From Eretmocerus hayati (taxonomy: Eukaryota; Arthropoda; Insecta; Hymenoptera; Aphelinidae), in assembly GCA_029851415.1 (NCBI GenBank), contig CM056741.1, forward strand, positions 66,330,282-66,394,281: a stretch of DNA of 64,000 nt. Direction: 5' to 3'. A program made the position numbers and the translations under genes. This document shows, piece after piece, positions 45,300-57,600 of this stretch. The notes beneath the pieces are model-generated. The model made no database searches, was not told the origin of the DNA, and saw only the letters and a list, made by a program, of their open reading frames with translations. Numbering within the stretch: the first letter of the stretch is position 1; each line of letters starts with the position of its first letter.

Positions 45300-48200
45300 T
45301 CAACGTCGAGGATTCCGCAGAGACGCGCACATCATATTGACCACATTCGTGAATTGTACAGGAGTCAGCATTCTCACACACGTTCTATTCACGTAATCTG
45401 AAAATTGAGATGATTTAGTTGATACATGCTGTACATGACTAATATTGTCAAAAAAGAATTCCATCATCACGTTTTGCTATTCTGCGAGAAATTTTGCGGA
45501 ATAAAGGAAAAATGCGGGCAGATGAAAATCCGTGCACGAATGAAATCCGGCGTCTGCGCATTGAGTTACAGTTACTTCGCCGTTGCACAGACTTAGACCT
45601 ACGTGTAGTTTTCTAAGCTGCTGTACGAGTATCAGGGCGAGTTATGTTCGCTTACTGAAATAATAAAGACGCCGAATATTCGCACTCGTCCCCGCCTTCG
45701 TGTGCAATTTTTCTGTTTACCCGCGAGTGAACAGACGATGAAACTCTTGTAGAATGAAAGGACGCACGAGTACGAGGACAAGTGCGCTAATATCGGTTGC
45801 ATCTCAGTTTTTGAAGATAGTACTGCAAACTTACATTCCACAGCATTCATTATCTCTTCTGGAACAGGGCGTGTGTTAGGCGAATTTCCGCGAGCACACA
45901 TTTCTCTCAGATTTTCCTCCCCGACTAATTCTTTCAATAAACGACGGGTAAGTTCACGAGGATCTTCGAAGAAACGCTGCATCCAGGTAAGACGACCGCG
46001 ATCAATCCACACATTATAGACGTTGCACAGTAGCACTCTACCATCTCCTGCTTGTCCTGATAACAAGACCGGTCCGATCTGCAAAGGGAAAATTTCAATT
46101 TCTGATGGCATCCCATTATGACACTTGATTTTTAATTTGACAAACTCTCATTTTGAGGATTATCAAATCAATAGCTTACTCTACTTCAATTCCCATAGGA
46201 GCTCCAAAAGAAAGAGAATTGAAATTGAATAGTACATTCAATTTCTATCAAACTGAAATAGTACATTTATCTTTTATCAAACTATACTTTTTGATAGACT
46301 GTGAATGAAAGTTGATCGACTACTGTTTTTGATAATATGCTTGAAGATGAATGTGCTTATGAACATTCTGTCATGCACAGTAGATCAAAGAGAAGATGCA
46401 ATTCGTGATGTCTGTTCTGCGAAATCACGGCTGAATTACTATCTCCGACAAATTCAGTCAAAATTGATTCCGAATCACAAAAATCTCGCTGACTCTCACT
46501 AACTAGTAGTTGATTTCGAGTGTAAATTAGGAGTATCAGTCAGATTACAGTTTTCAGTGATTGATTTTCGGTGCCCTGGTATAGCCCTTGGTGTGGGGTT
46601 GACGATGCCTAAAAGGACGTAAGCATTCTTTCCAAATATTATCAAAACAAGCGTACCATCGGTTGATCATCTCTTTGTGGACGACGCTGGCCCCTTCTGT
46701 TTCCTCTCTGCCGTGCTTGTTGCTCTTGCTGCAAGTTTGGTGGGTTATCGAGAGCGACAACCCTAGCGTTGTCTCCTCCGGCTTCGTTCCTTGGCCTCTC
46801 ATCTGGCTGCCGTCGCTCCATAGCTCCCCGCCCCTCGCCCTCATTTTCAACCTGCAAATCAACCCCTTGGTCCTCTAGCTCTAGTTGTCGCTCCAACTCT
46901 GCCCTTCTCACTTCTGCCCTCTGTCTCCTAACTTCAGCCTGCCTCAGTCTTTCTTCTTCCCTCTCTAAGTCACCCTGCCTTGCCAATTCCGCTTGTCTTT
47001 CTGCCTCACGTCGCCTCTCTTCAGCCAGCCTCTCTACTTCTTCGCGTCTCGCTCTCTCTTCTGCCTCCCGCCTCCTTCCTTCAGCCTGCCTCTCTAACTC
47101 TGCCCTTCTCTCTTCTGCCTCACGTCGCCTCTCTTCAGCCAGCCTCTCTTCTTCTTCGCGTCTCGCTCTCTCTTCTGCCTCCCGCCTCCTCTCTTCAGCC
47201 TGCCTCTCTAACTCTGCCCTTTTCTCTTCTGCCTCACGTCGCCTCACTTCAGCCAGCCTCTCTACTTCTTCACGTCTCGCTCTCTCTTCTGCCTCCCGCC
47301 TCCTTTCTTCAGCCTGCCTCTCTAACTCTGCCCTTCTCTCTTCTGCCTCACGTCGCCTTTGTTCAGCCTGCTTTTCCAACTCTGCAAGTCTCTCTTCTGC
47401 CTCCCGCCTACTTTCTTCAGCCTGCCTTTGCTCTTCTTCTGATGCATTTCTAGACTCAGCCTGTTTCTCTAATTCTTCGGGTCTCTCTCTTACTAGCCTT
47501 CGACCATCTCTCTCGTACTCTGACTCATTCACTTCTCCGTTCTCAAAATCACGTGTTGGTCTCTCTGCCTCGAATCTTTCCTCACTCGCCAGTTGATAGT
47601 CCCCCTCTCGTCCATTTCGGAAATCGCTCCCTTCCTCATCCAAATCGGAGTATAAAATTCTTTGGTTTGTCTTTTTCATGTTTTTTTGTAACCCTGATGA
47701 GCACGCCTGATCACGATTGTAAACCTCAGCTGAATTATTGGTCAATTCTGGTTCCTCGGCACCGTCTGAACCAGGCTCGACGAAAATCGATGGCGAATTG
47801 GCAAGCTGCGCTGATGTTTTCGTGGAGACAATTGCTCTCTTGCGATTTTTGTCATCAGCCTTGTGCTTCAGCGTGACCTTGTCATCAAGAGTATTTTTAT
47901 TCGGCAGTTTCCTCTTCAATGGCAGCAAGTCCCCGTCACTGCTCACTTGCAAGCTCGACGTATAACGTTCATCATATGGGGAAAAGATGAAAATTTAGCG
48001 CCTAAAGCTCTAAGAATCGATAGAATGTATCACGAGTAAACACGTAATTCGTGAAAAAACTCTTCGCACTCTGCCTCGATAGCAAGACCCGCTTATTCCC
48101 GTGCAAATGAATTTTGTCTGCGACCTGATTTATATAGGCTCGTTACCCTTGCAAAGTTGAGTATGAATACGCATGGAAGGTGCAGAGGTATACGATACCG

Positions 48201-48503
48201 GAAGTAATTGCCAGAAAATTTCTCATACGCTTCCTCAATTACTTGCAATAAAATATTATCGCATCAGGTCCAAAAGGAGTATTTTTATTGAGTTATTAAT
48301 AGACTGAAGTGAAAAATCATCGTAAGAATTTACTCACAACTTTTCTGCACAATCTTCACTTCGTACTTCTGTCGTCGTCGAGACCCGTACTTAGCAAAAG
48401 TAACCTCTCCCTCGTTTGCATTCGGACAAAGATCTGTTTCTAATATCACACTTTTATTGCGAGTTTTCGTCCAAAAAACTAACACAAACTTCTTCTGCTC
48501 CAT
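45300..48503 (-). CDS. BEN-domain coiled-coil protein, 4 exons, 598 aa
   Basis: Exons by frame and splice signals: 48503-48338, 47945-46657, 46078-45835 and 45397-45300. Phases match at every junction. Donors read GTGAGT, GTACGC and GTAAGT; acceptors end TTGCAAG, CTTTGCAG and TTTTCAG. The ATG (MEQKKFVLVFW) has context GAGAAATGG. Residues ~66-70 hold a basic KRK patch. Residues ~200-400 are a charged Glu/Arg-rich coiled coil made of 38-residue repeats (RREAEERRAELERQAE). Residues ~465-480 are very basic. The C-terminus (about 500-595) matches a BEN DNA-binding domain: ELTRRLLKELVGEENL, then VPEEIMNAVEYYV, then a final basic helix. A minus-strand AATAAA lies ~200 bp past the stop. BEN domains bind DNA and chromatin partners. 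I infer an accessory, end-binding or regulatory role like plant TnpA; a captured host gene is the alternative. Confidence 0.75.
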
Positions 48504-48686
48504 TTCTCGGTTCGGCCACCTCCTTACACCAATTGAGAGTAATCGAATTTAACTCACCCGGCGAAGATTATCAAAAATCTCGGTCAACACGGTTTTGAGG
48601 TTTGGAAGCTTGTTTATGAAGCTTGTTTATTTGGAAGCTTATTTTGGGTTAGTTTGAGCTGTCCGTGTGATGAAAGAGCATACAAA
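48504..48686. promoter_or_regulatory. Shared divergent promoter of the transposon genes
   Basis: Only 183 bp separate the start codons of the minus-strand BEN gene and the plus-strand transposase gene, so one region must drive both. It contains a direct repeat of GGAAGCTTGTTTAT-type words (about 48602-48642). No clear TATA box is visible. Confidence 0.55.
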
Positions 48687-51600
48687 ATGTCTAAGCGACC
48701 TCTACATTTCGAAGATTGTGGTGACTGGATGAAAAAGCATTCTAAACGATTATTCACGCAAGATCTAATCAGTGGAATTAGTGAAGGAACATTGAATTTC
48801 GATGAAAATGATTCTAATAATCAACGAGACTGTGCCCCAGAAATCTCTAACCAAAATGCGAGGGATGAAGTAGAAATATTTGTGAGTTACATATCCTCCG
48901 TTTTGCCAGACAATATTTCTTTTTCTCGTGGATCTCAAATCCGGGATCCAAAATCGAATAATTATACTAAACTCATCCACGGTTTTTCAATGACGGGATC
49001 ACGGATCACAAGAAAATATTGAATACTCGTGGTATTCGACAAACTCCTATAACTTATCTCATTTGCATGTTGACCCACGATTTTTACTCAGAGGCAGATA
49101 AATTTGATTCAAAACATTGTTATATCAATATATATGTATATACATGAAGATCAGTACATTCTATCGAATTCGTGCTCATGGCCAAATGCGAATCTTCACG
49201 CCACTCTTACCCCAGAGCTTCAGCCCCCCAAAAAAATTCTTTACGCCCGTTAGAATTTTTGAAGTTTCAAAAAAGGCCTTGCGTTTATTGGAAAAATTGC
49301 CAAATCGACCGGGAACAAAGAAAATATTTGCCGTAAAGATTTGCGGGGGTCGTGCGCACGGATTAGATGAAATGAACTGATCTGGCCCATATATGTGTGT
49401 GTGATTTACATGATCTAATTGTCAAGCTTCAATGTAAAGTTTTGAAGTATATGTTAACGAGATTAAGCTCTTAATCTCGTTTATTCGTGTTGAACTGGTC
49501 CACATACAAGAAAATTGATTTCCAGCCCGATGCCCGAGATAATTGTGAATGGGAGGTCGATGCACAGGCGTGTGGCGATGGACCAGTGCATCAACAGGCT
49601 GATTTGAATGGTATTTACAACCGCTTTACATTGGCAATCCTGCCGCATGATAGAAAAATGATTTTGTTGGTTACATATGGGTTCTTAGGGCAAACTTTCG
49701 TGATTTTTAGTTAATTCAAGATATGCAGATGTCGGGATTTGCGGGGAGGAAGGCTGTGTCAGATGTGCTGGAACATGTTGCGATTCCGGCGATGAAAATG
49801 ATATTGCTTCATTAGATCATCTCGATGAGAAATTCTACGAGGGAGCAAATACGACAGTCCGCGAATTCATTCTTTCTATTGCCCTTGTCAAATCTACTCT
49901 GAATCAACCCAATACGCATACTTGCCGTACACTTGAGTTGTTTTCGGCGTTTCTTCCGAAACCAAACAGATGTCCCTCCAGTTATTATCAATTCAAGAAA
50001 AATCTGGACCGTATACAAGGTCTCGAATTGAAGAAACATGCTTACTGCTTAGACTGTTTAGCTTCTGCTGACAACACAGATGATGGTTTGAATAATGATG
50101 AATCAGTTGAGCCCGAAGAAATTGCTCCAGACACTGCGTCATGTGATTGTGCTGTGAAGACAGGCTACTTTATTGAAGTGCCAATGAGTCAGCAGTTACA
50201 AGCGATGTATCGGCGTCCAGGATTTTTCCAGAAGTTGATGTACAAACAAAATGTCCTCAACGATGGCAGGAGCGGATACAGAGATATTTATGATGGTTCA
50301 GTTCAACAAGAACTCTCTGGTCCGGGTAAAATACTATCAAACCCACACAACCTCTCTTTTAAATGGTACGCTGATGGTGTGAAGATTTTTCATTCTTCTA
50401 AATACGGCGTATGGGGATTCTTTTTGATAATCTTGGAGCTACCTTATAAGGAGCGGTATAAACTAGAGAATCTCATATTAGCTTTACTCTGGTTTGGAGA
50501 TAAGAAACCCGAGCCTAATTTGTTTCTTGCGCCTTTGAGAAAGTCTCTCAAGCAGTTATACACTGGTATTGAATTTTATGTTGAAGATCTGGGCAGAACT
50601 ATCTTGGTAAGAGGAATTGTGACGAGTGGTACAGCTGATTTACCAGCGAAAGCACTCATGTTGATCATGAACCAGTATAATGGGCGTTTTGGATGTCAAA
50701 TCTGCCTCATAGAAGGTATCAAAGTGAACAACGTCCAATTTTATCCTTATCAAGAAAATTTGATACTGCGCACAGAAGAAGAGACTGAAATCCACGCGAA
50801 GCAAGCTCTAGCGAGTGGCAAGCCAGTTTGCGGAGTGAAAGGACCTTCGGAAATCTCAAAAATTTGTTACAAACATTTAAGAGGCACTGGATTGGATGAG
50901 ATGCACAACGTATTCGAAGGAAATTCCAAGAAGCTCAACGAGTTATGGTTCGACTCCAAATACGCATCCGAGGACTTTAGTATCTCAAATTTTGTTGAAC
51001 TAGTTGATGAGCGATTGAGCTCAATTAAATTACCTTCATTTGTCTCTCGGAGGCCAGAACCCATAGCAACGCACCATGCCTATTGGAAAGCATCAGTTAG
51101 AAAAATCTGGTTCTTTTATTTGGCCATACCGTGCTTGGATGGTATACTACCAGATATTTACCTTGAACACTACAAATTGTACGTGTTGGCTGTGTATCTG
51201 TTGAGTAAAGAGATAGTGAGCGGTGACAATATCAAACTTTCTGAAATATTGATGCAAGAATTTGTAAAAAGATTCCCTCACTTATATGGCAAGCGTCACG
51301 AGTCATGCAATTTACATAGTGGTTTGCACTTACCTGAAATGGTCAGACGTCACGGACCATTATGGACTCTATCTTGTTTTCCATTAGAAGCTCTGAATGG
51401 TCGATTGAAAGATTTTGTGAACAGTAGTAAGAATCCCGAATTGCAGATCATAAGCAACTTGGATATGTATATCAAAGTTCATACTTTGAAGTATGATTGG
51501 CTCCAAGATGGCAGTGACGCTCATAAGTTTTATGAAAAACACTTGTACGGTGAGAAGAAAATGAAACTCACGAAAATTCAAAGCGATATTTACGCAGTAA

Positions 51601-52076
51601 GAGCAGCGTCAAAGGTATCGGACAGCCGAGTAGCGGATTTGTCAACTCAACACGATCTTCACGGGCACAGTATCTTTCTTCTGAAGAAAGTATGGATGAA
51701 AGGCTTGAAATTTTCATCAGAATCTGCTCACAAAGAAGAATATAAGCACGAAGATCACTATGTCTCGTACTATCATGGACCGCATATAAGATTTGGAATA
51801 GTTAAAGATTACATAAGATCAACAGATTGTAATTGTAAGAAAATCTGTGAATGTAGAGGCATGAACTTTGCTAGAGTTCAACAAATTATCACAGTTCAAC
51901 CATACTTAGTGAACATACCAGGGGGCAACTTAGATTTCATCCATAAATGTATTGAGAAGTACGCTACAGTTGAACTAATTGAAGTGAAATATTTGAAAGA
52001 TGTTCTTTTCCACGTGCAATACGATGATGATCAATGTTATATTATTGAGCCAGTCAATAATGTAGAAATGGAGTGA
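48687..52076 (+). CDS. EnSpm/CACTA-like transposase, 3 exons, ~881 aa
   Basis: Exons: 48687-48881 (ATG, MSKRPLHFEDCGDW), 49526-49610 and 49711-52076. Donors are GTGAGT and GTATTT. Acceptors are TTTCCAG and TTTTTAG, with matching phases. The last acceptor could instead be the CAG at 49728. Cys-rich pairs lie in exon 3 (CGEEGCVRCAGTCC at ~104-117, CLDC at ~207) and probably bind zinc. The core matches animal proteins of the plant Tnp2-like class: GTGLDEMHNVFEG at ~485, the YWKASVRKIWFFYLAIPCL block, HSGLHLPEMV at ~630 and FPLEALNGRLKDF at ~650. These transposases cut and join element ends; I cannot place the catalytic acids by eye. No stop or frameshift interrupts the 788-codon last exon, so the gene may be functional. 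An AATAAA follows the stop by ~80 bp. Confidence 0.8.
48882..49525 (+). other. First intron of the transposase gene
   Basis: Flanked by GTGAGT and TTTCCAG. A short open stretch at 49140-49380 has no family resemblance, and I treat it as intronic. An unseen small exon cannot be excluded. Confidence 0.5.
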
Positions 52077-52243
52077 GTAGTGTGCATAGTATAATTCAAT
52101 GTTATCACGTTGTTGAATCGACATGTAAATGTATAGTTTGTTTTGGGAATCTTTTAAATAAATGATCATTACCATATTTTGTAGAATCTTTCAATTGGTG
52201 CTCCTATTCACAGTTTAAATGTTCCATCAGAAGCACATAACAC

Positions 52244-52494
52244 CAATATTCATTGAATATTTACAGAAAAAAAATCAAATCTTAGCAATATATTGCCAAT
52301 ATATTGCTAAGAGCGAGAAAAAAATTTTTTGACGGAATATTAGCAATATATCGGCAATATATTGGATAGTGATGTTTGGACATATATTGCGGAAATATTG
52401 CTAATTGCAATTGCAATACCATTGCAATATATCGCCAATCGAAGTTTGCGATATATCGCTGATATATTGCCAATTTTCTAGATTTTTACGCGGG
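52244..52494 (-). repeat. Right terminal inverted repeat
   Basis: It mirrors 44720-44970, including the A-rich inner stretch and CAATATTCATTGAATAT at its inner edge. Confidence 0.85.
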
Positions 52495-52496
52495 AT

Positions 52497-53234
52497 CGTC
52501 CACTCGTATTACTTCTACACGTGGAAGTTGGCGCTGGAGTCGGCAGACATCTCGAGTCGAGGTCGCCTGTCACGTCTCGTCGGTAAGGCTGCTTCCTGCA
52601 AATCTTCAGTCAATCTTGGGCGGGTTGAGTCAACTAACACCATAGGTGTGCCGTAAGAGTGCTCCGAGCGTCGTGCTGCCGTGCTAATATCGTGCGCTTG
52701 TTACGAATACTGTGCAAGAAGACCTCCGGCTTCGTCGAGGCACCGGACCCGAGCTCCAGATTCAACACCAGCTGCTACAGGAGCCCGTCCGAGAAATCAA
52801 AAGTAGGCATTCTTAACGTGGACAAAATTGTAAGTGCTGTGATTTGTGATTTGTTTACTTAATATCTAGTCTTATTGTAACTGGCTCCATAGGAGCTATC
52901 GCATAATAATTTGTTGTTGACTCGTTCTCGTGTGCAAAATCAGTGTAATACCTGAGCTACTCAGCTCAAGAATTCGTTGTGTTTTGTTCGGTTTCGTCCG
53001 AGAACTTTATACCAGCTAGGTGTACTTTTAGACTTTGTGCTTCGCAGCATCAAAATTATTCTAATACTAAAGTTTCCATTTGTATTCAATTGACGAGACA
53101 ATTAGTTCAATCAAAATGCTAGAAAGTAACGCCAATGCCTAAAAATCTGTAAAATATAACAGAGGCGCGAATGGTCGCATTTTGAGCCAAGTAGAAATAG
53201 ATAAACTTGAAAATGACCGTCAGTTTGTAATTAA
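52497..53234 (+). promoter_or_regulatory. Probable 5' UTR of the I-type LINE
   Basis: The stretch lies between the transposon end and the first LINE frame. It is GC-richer than its surroundings and has no long frame. I- and Jockey-type LINEs usually carry an internal promoter here. The exact 5' end of the LINE is not visible; it seems to start close to the transposon boundary. Confidence 0.45.
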
Positions 53235-54638
53235 AACATACGAAAGCAGAAGACGAATCAGTTTTCCGAGGATGCAGAGGGCCCCTTCGTAGTGCATGTG
53301 TTTGATGCGCGCGATAAAAGGAACCTGGGCCGCTATCATATAATGGAGTTCGGTTTAGCCCTTTTTAGAGCGAATGTAGATCTCGTGGACCTGAACCCCG
53401 CTGGGCCCAACAAATACGCAGTAAAATTTTCTAATTACAAACAAGCCAACGACTTTGTGGAAACAGGAATAAATCGAGCCAACAAGGATTGGCGAGCCTT
53501 TATCCCCGACTCGAGCCTTTATAAAGTCGGTTTAATTTTTAACGTAAGTGATAGACTAACAGCAGATGAAATACTTGAAGGGCTAGATAAGAAATCACGC
53601 GAGAGCATTACTAAGGTTGAACGCATTGTATTCAATGTTAACACCCAAGACGGCCCAAAACAAGTCACATCAGAAAAGGGAAAAATTTTTGCAAAAAACC
53701 GCCTGCCTCATGACGTACGTATATTTGGTTCATACCGGGAAGTTAATCATTCCATTCCCGCCATTTTGAGATGCTACCAATGCCAACGATTCGGGCATGG
53801 GAGCTCATCTTGTAGAAACGATCAGCGATGTGTGAATTGCGGTCGTAACCACCCGGATCAGACAGAGTGTCAAAATCCTCCATCCTGCGCGAATTGTGGC
53901 GAAGCGCACAGCGCAGCAGATAGAAATTGTAATTTTTTCCAATTTAACGCGGACGTCAATTTGGTTATGTACCAAAAACGTGTGTCGAGATCGGAAGCTA
54001 TGAACATAGTTCAATCCAATTATAAAATCGAGTTTGAAAAAGCCGCTGGGTATAGCATTTATGACGAAGAGAGCCTTGACTTCGCGACCGATCCTTACAT
54101 CAACAAGCGTGACCTGTTTGACAACAAAGACATATTCCTCTTGCTCAATCACGGTGAGGTAGATGATGAATTCCCCGAGACTGTGAGCCAGGCGAAAGCC
54201 AGTAATGACGACAAAAGTAACAACTCACACACCAAACAAGACACAACATCATCAGGTCAAGAACCGCGAGTGAATGATCAGACAAATCATCCACAGACAC
54301 AGACACATCACCAAATCCATCCAAACAGCTCAAATCTCAACACTCATCCTACAAATACCCTGCAAGCTTTGCGGAATAATTCCGCGTTCAACAACATGAG
54401 CAAAGCGGATCAGAAAGCCGCTTTTCGATCACGAGTAACGCTGAACCAAATAGCAGCAAACCGCAGAAAAATAGCGGACCAAATTTGCCCGGGGATGGGC
54501 AACAGGCCGTCGAAAACGACCAAACTTTCTGCTGACAACCTAACACAAGCAGGCACTGAGTACCTCCCTCATTACACGAACGTCAATTTACTAGTTACAA
54601 ACAACACTAATTCTCTGTCGAACAACACTCACACTTAA
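53235..54638 (+). CDS. LINE ORF1, CCHC nucleic-acid-binding protein
   Basis: The frame is open from the stop at 53232 to 54638, at least 448 residues from position 53292. No ATG precedes the conserved part (PFVVHVFDARDKRNLG), so the true start may be lost or non-ATG. Residues ~160-215 contain three cysteine knuckles: CYQCQRFGHGSSSC, CVNCGRNHPDQTEC and CANCGEAHSAADRNC. The C-terminal third is Asn/His/Gln-rich and low in complexity. Such ORF1 proteins bind the LINE RNA. The frame ends at the base where the next frame begins, the usual tight ORF1/ORF2 arrangement. Confidence 0.8.
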   Translation, partial: NIRKQKTNQFSEDAEGPFVVHVFDARDKRNLGRYHIMEFGLALFRANVDLVDLNPAGPNKYAVKFSNYKQANDFVETGINRANKDWRAFIPDSSLYKVGLIFNVSDRLTADEILEGLDKKSRESITKVERIVFNVNTQDGPKQVTSEKGKIFAKNRLPHDVRIFGSYREVNHSIPAILRCYQCQRFGHGSSSCRNDQRCVNCGRNHPDQTECQNPPSCANCGEAHSAADRNCNFFQFNADVNLVMYQKRVSRSEAMNIVQSNYKIEFEKAAGYSIYDEESLDFATDPYINKRDLFDNKDIFLLLNHGEVDDEFPETVSQAKASNDDKSNNSHTKQDTTSSGQEPRVNDQTNHPQTQTHHQIHPNSSNLNTHPTNTLQALRNNSAFNNMSKADQKAAFRSRVTLNQIAANRRKIADQICPGMGNRPSKTTKLSADNLTQAGTEYLPHYTNVNLLVTNNTNSLSNNTHT

Positions 54639-57600
54639 TGCCATATATCAGTTCGCTCGAGTATTATTTCCCATATAAAATCTCACATCAGCACTTCCAA
54701 AAGGAAAAAATTTTTATGCCCAACAACAATCATACTAACGTAGTATACTGGAACGTCCGAGGAATCAAAGAAAAACTATTAGAAGTACAGCGATTCTGTA
54801 CAAATTTTGATATATGCTGCCTAGCAGAAACTCTTCTACCTAGTCAAGAATCGGTCCCTCAAATCTCTAACGAATTTAATTTTATTAACGTTCCTAGAAA
54901 TGACTCAATCAAAGACAACAGAGGGGGTCTACTTTTATTAGTTCACAATAAAATACAATACGAAAGGGTATTTCTCAGACAAATCCCAAACGGAATGGAA
55001 TACATTTGTATCAAAGTCATCTCACAAAATAGATCCCCTTATCACATTTTTTCCACCTACAATCTGCCTTACAACATATTAGATAAAATTCAATGTACGC
55101 GTATCATAAGTACAATTTCCAGTTTACCAAGATTACTTTTTATGAGAGACATGAACGCGCAGAATAACTTATGGGGTAGCGATATGTGCAACAGTTTGGG
55201 CAACAACTTAGCCGAGGCAATTTTAAATCACAATAATATAGGTATTCTCAACAACGGGGAAGCAACCCGCGTACACACACGAAAAAGTTGCCCCGATATT
55301 TCTCTCGCCACAATAGACATTTTTGACAGCATATTTTGGGAAGTAGAAGCAGACACCTTGGGGAGCGACCACCACCCAATCAAATGCTGCTTGATAGACA
55401 TTAGGTTTTTCACGGAACTAACAAGAAATAAGACTTCACTCACGAATGTCGACCAAGAGAAGTTTTATGACTTCGCAAAATCTACGTTTGAAAATTTCGG
55501 AACGATTACCAACAACAATGTGCAGGCCGTCTATGACCGCTTTGAAAATTATATATATCAAGCAATCACAGCTTCCGGTGGCCGCGTTTTTACGGACGAC
55601 TCGCTATCGACTCCAAACGCGCGCAAAACTCCAAAACCATGTAGGTGGTGGGATGACAAATGTGCTGAAATCGTCTGTGAACGAAGATCCAAACTTGCTC
55701 GTTTCAAAGAATACCCTAATTACGATAATCTCATGGATTATATTCAATGTTGCAAGCGAGCAAAGAAGAAACTGGCGAAAATCAAAAAGTCTAAGTTTCA
55801 AACTTTCTTAGCCACTCTTTCTCCTTTTATTCCTCTAATCGAGAACTTCAAATTCATCAAGAGATATAAAAATAGATTCTTCAAACCCCCTGCTGAATCT
55901 AAAGATTCAACAGTCCTTAGCAATGACCCAAAACTCACACACGCATTTGGTAAAATCAGTCAAAGTTACGTCTACACAGACTTAGAAAACAGTTGTGACA
56001 CTAATGTCTCAGATCCATTATTAGGCTCCGAAATAACACTCGCGGAAGTACAGGCCGCCATAGAGCGCTCAAAACTAGGGTCATCCCCTGGCCTAGACGG
56101 TATCCCCAACGCAATTTTGAAGAACCTTCCAAAAAAGCGCTTGAAGTGATGAGAGACATCTTTAATCTCATTTTAGAAACCGGTATATTCCCAAAAAATT
56201 GGAATTCATTCAAGGTCTGCTTTATACCCAAACCCAATAACACAGGCTTTAGACCGATAACGTTAGCCAACAATTTACTGAAGATCTGTGAAAGAATAGT
56301 CAACGATAAACTTATGTGGTGGGTGGAAAGTAAAAAAATTCTTTCCAGATTTTTCTACGGCTTCCGTCGTAACCGCAGTTGAGCGGACTGCCATGCAATT
56401 TTACAAACAGAAATTGACATCGCAAAGTCTAAAAACAAACTTTTCGGTGTCCTGAGCATCGACCTTGAGGGTGCATATGACAATGTGAACCTTGAAACAC
56501 TACTGAAAATTCTCAGGAACTGGGGGTCCCTTCTAAGATCTTAAAATTCATCAAGAATCTAGTAGAAAACAGAGAAATTCATGCCTTTTGCAATAAAGGT
56601 CGGACGAACAAGGGACTGCCGCAAGGTTGCATCCTTAGTCCCCTCCTTTTCAATCTTTACATTCACTGCATCTCAAAAATTTTGTCTCTCACCGTTCGAT
56701 GCCTAACATTCGCGGATGACATTATAATTTACATCAGAAGCTCTGATCCTTCCGACATCACTCGCGAACTTAACGCGAACTGGAAATCCCTCCAGGAATG
56801 GTTTGTATCCTTGGATTTAACAATAGCTATTCCAAAATGTAAATTTATCATCTTTGGTTCCCAAATCATCGACAACGGAAAGTTTGAGCTAACACTAAAC
56901 AATGTTTCAATTAAGGACACTGATACATTCACGTATTTGGGAGTGGTATGGGAGAGCAATAACAATGGGCACAAACAAATAGAAAAGGTGGTACACAGCA
57001 CAGCGGCAGGCATAAATATGCTTTCATCAATAGGTAACTTTTCTTGGGGAGTTCACCCTCACACGATGCTCTTGTTTTACAAAACAATAATCCGTCCAAA
57101 AATGGACTGGAGTAGTTTCCTTTTTGCAAACTCAAAATCCATGCTGTTGAGAAAGTGGAATGTTCTACAGAACTCAGCGATTCGTAAATGCCTAGGATGC
57201 ATGATAACCACACCTATCAACATCCTACACCACATATCGCGTTTACCCACACTCGAATGAAGAAGAATTTTCCTAGCCCGTAAATACATCTCAAAAAGCT
57301 TAGCGTTTGTAGAAAATGAAGTAACGCCCAGATTACAATACATCCATTCTTACGTAGATAAGAGACGCAACAAAAATCTGCGATCATATAAATACAACAT
57401 TCTGTACTACGTATCGTCGCCCCCGAAGAAGAAAAACACTTTCTGGATTACCGGTGAAGAGTAACACCTTCCGGATGCATTCATGAAAAGAAACACCATC
57501 CGTATCCCAGGACGAAGATTAACGCGTATTTTTAACCAGCGACGAAAAATAACGCCCGGCTATAGCTTCCGACGAATAGTAACACCCGCTCGTAACTACC

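Larger units (their letters stand above)
44720..52494. mobile_element. Autonomous EnSpm/CACTA-like DNA transposon carrying a BEN-domain gene
   Basis: The two ends are inverted copies over ~251 bp (44720-44970 and 52244-52494), starting CCCGCGTAAAAATCTAGAAA. The dinucleotide AT flanks both ends (44718-44719, 52495-52496), compatible with a 2-bp target duplication, although the exact end base is uncertain by one or two. Inside are two divergently transcribed spliced genes, a transposase and a BEN-domain coiled-coil protein, both apparently intact. The ends lack the CACT(A/G) start of classical CACTA elements, so the superfamily label rests on the transposase. Confidence 0.85.

Noticed and set aside
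46305..46502. 65-codon plus-strand frame with a hydrophobic start
   Set aside because: It sits inside an intron of the BEN gene on the opposite strand and has no family resemblance.
46769..47596. Long plus-strand Ser/Leu-rich open frames
   Set aside because: They are the reverse reading of the repeat-rich exon of the minus-strand BEN gene, which has splice sites and a recognisable domain.
49117..49380. 87-codon frame as an extra transposase exon
   Set aside because: It lies in the first intron, has no fitting splice phase that I could find, and its translation is not family-like.
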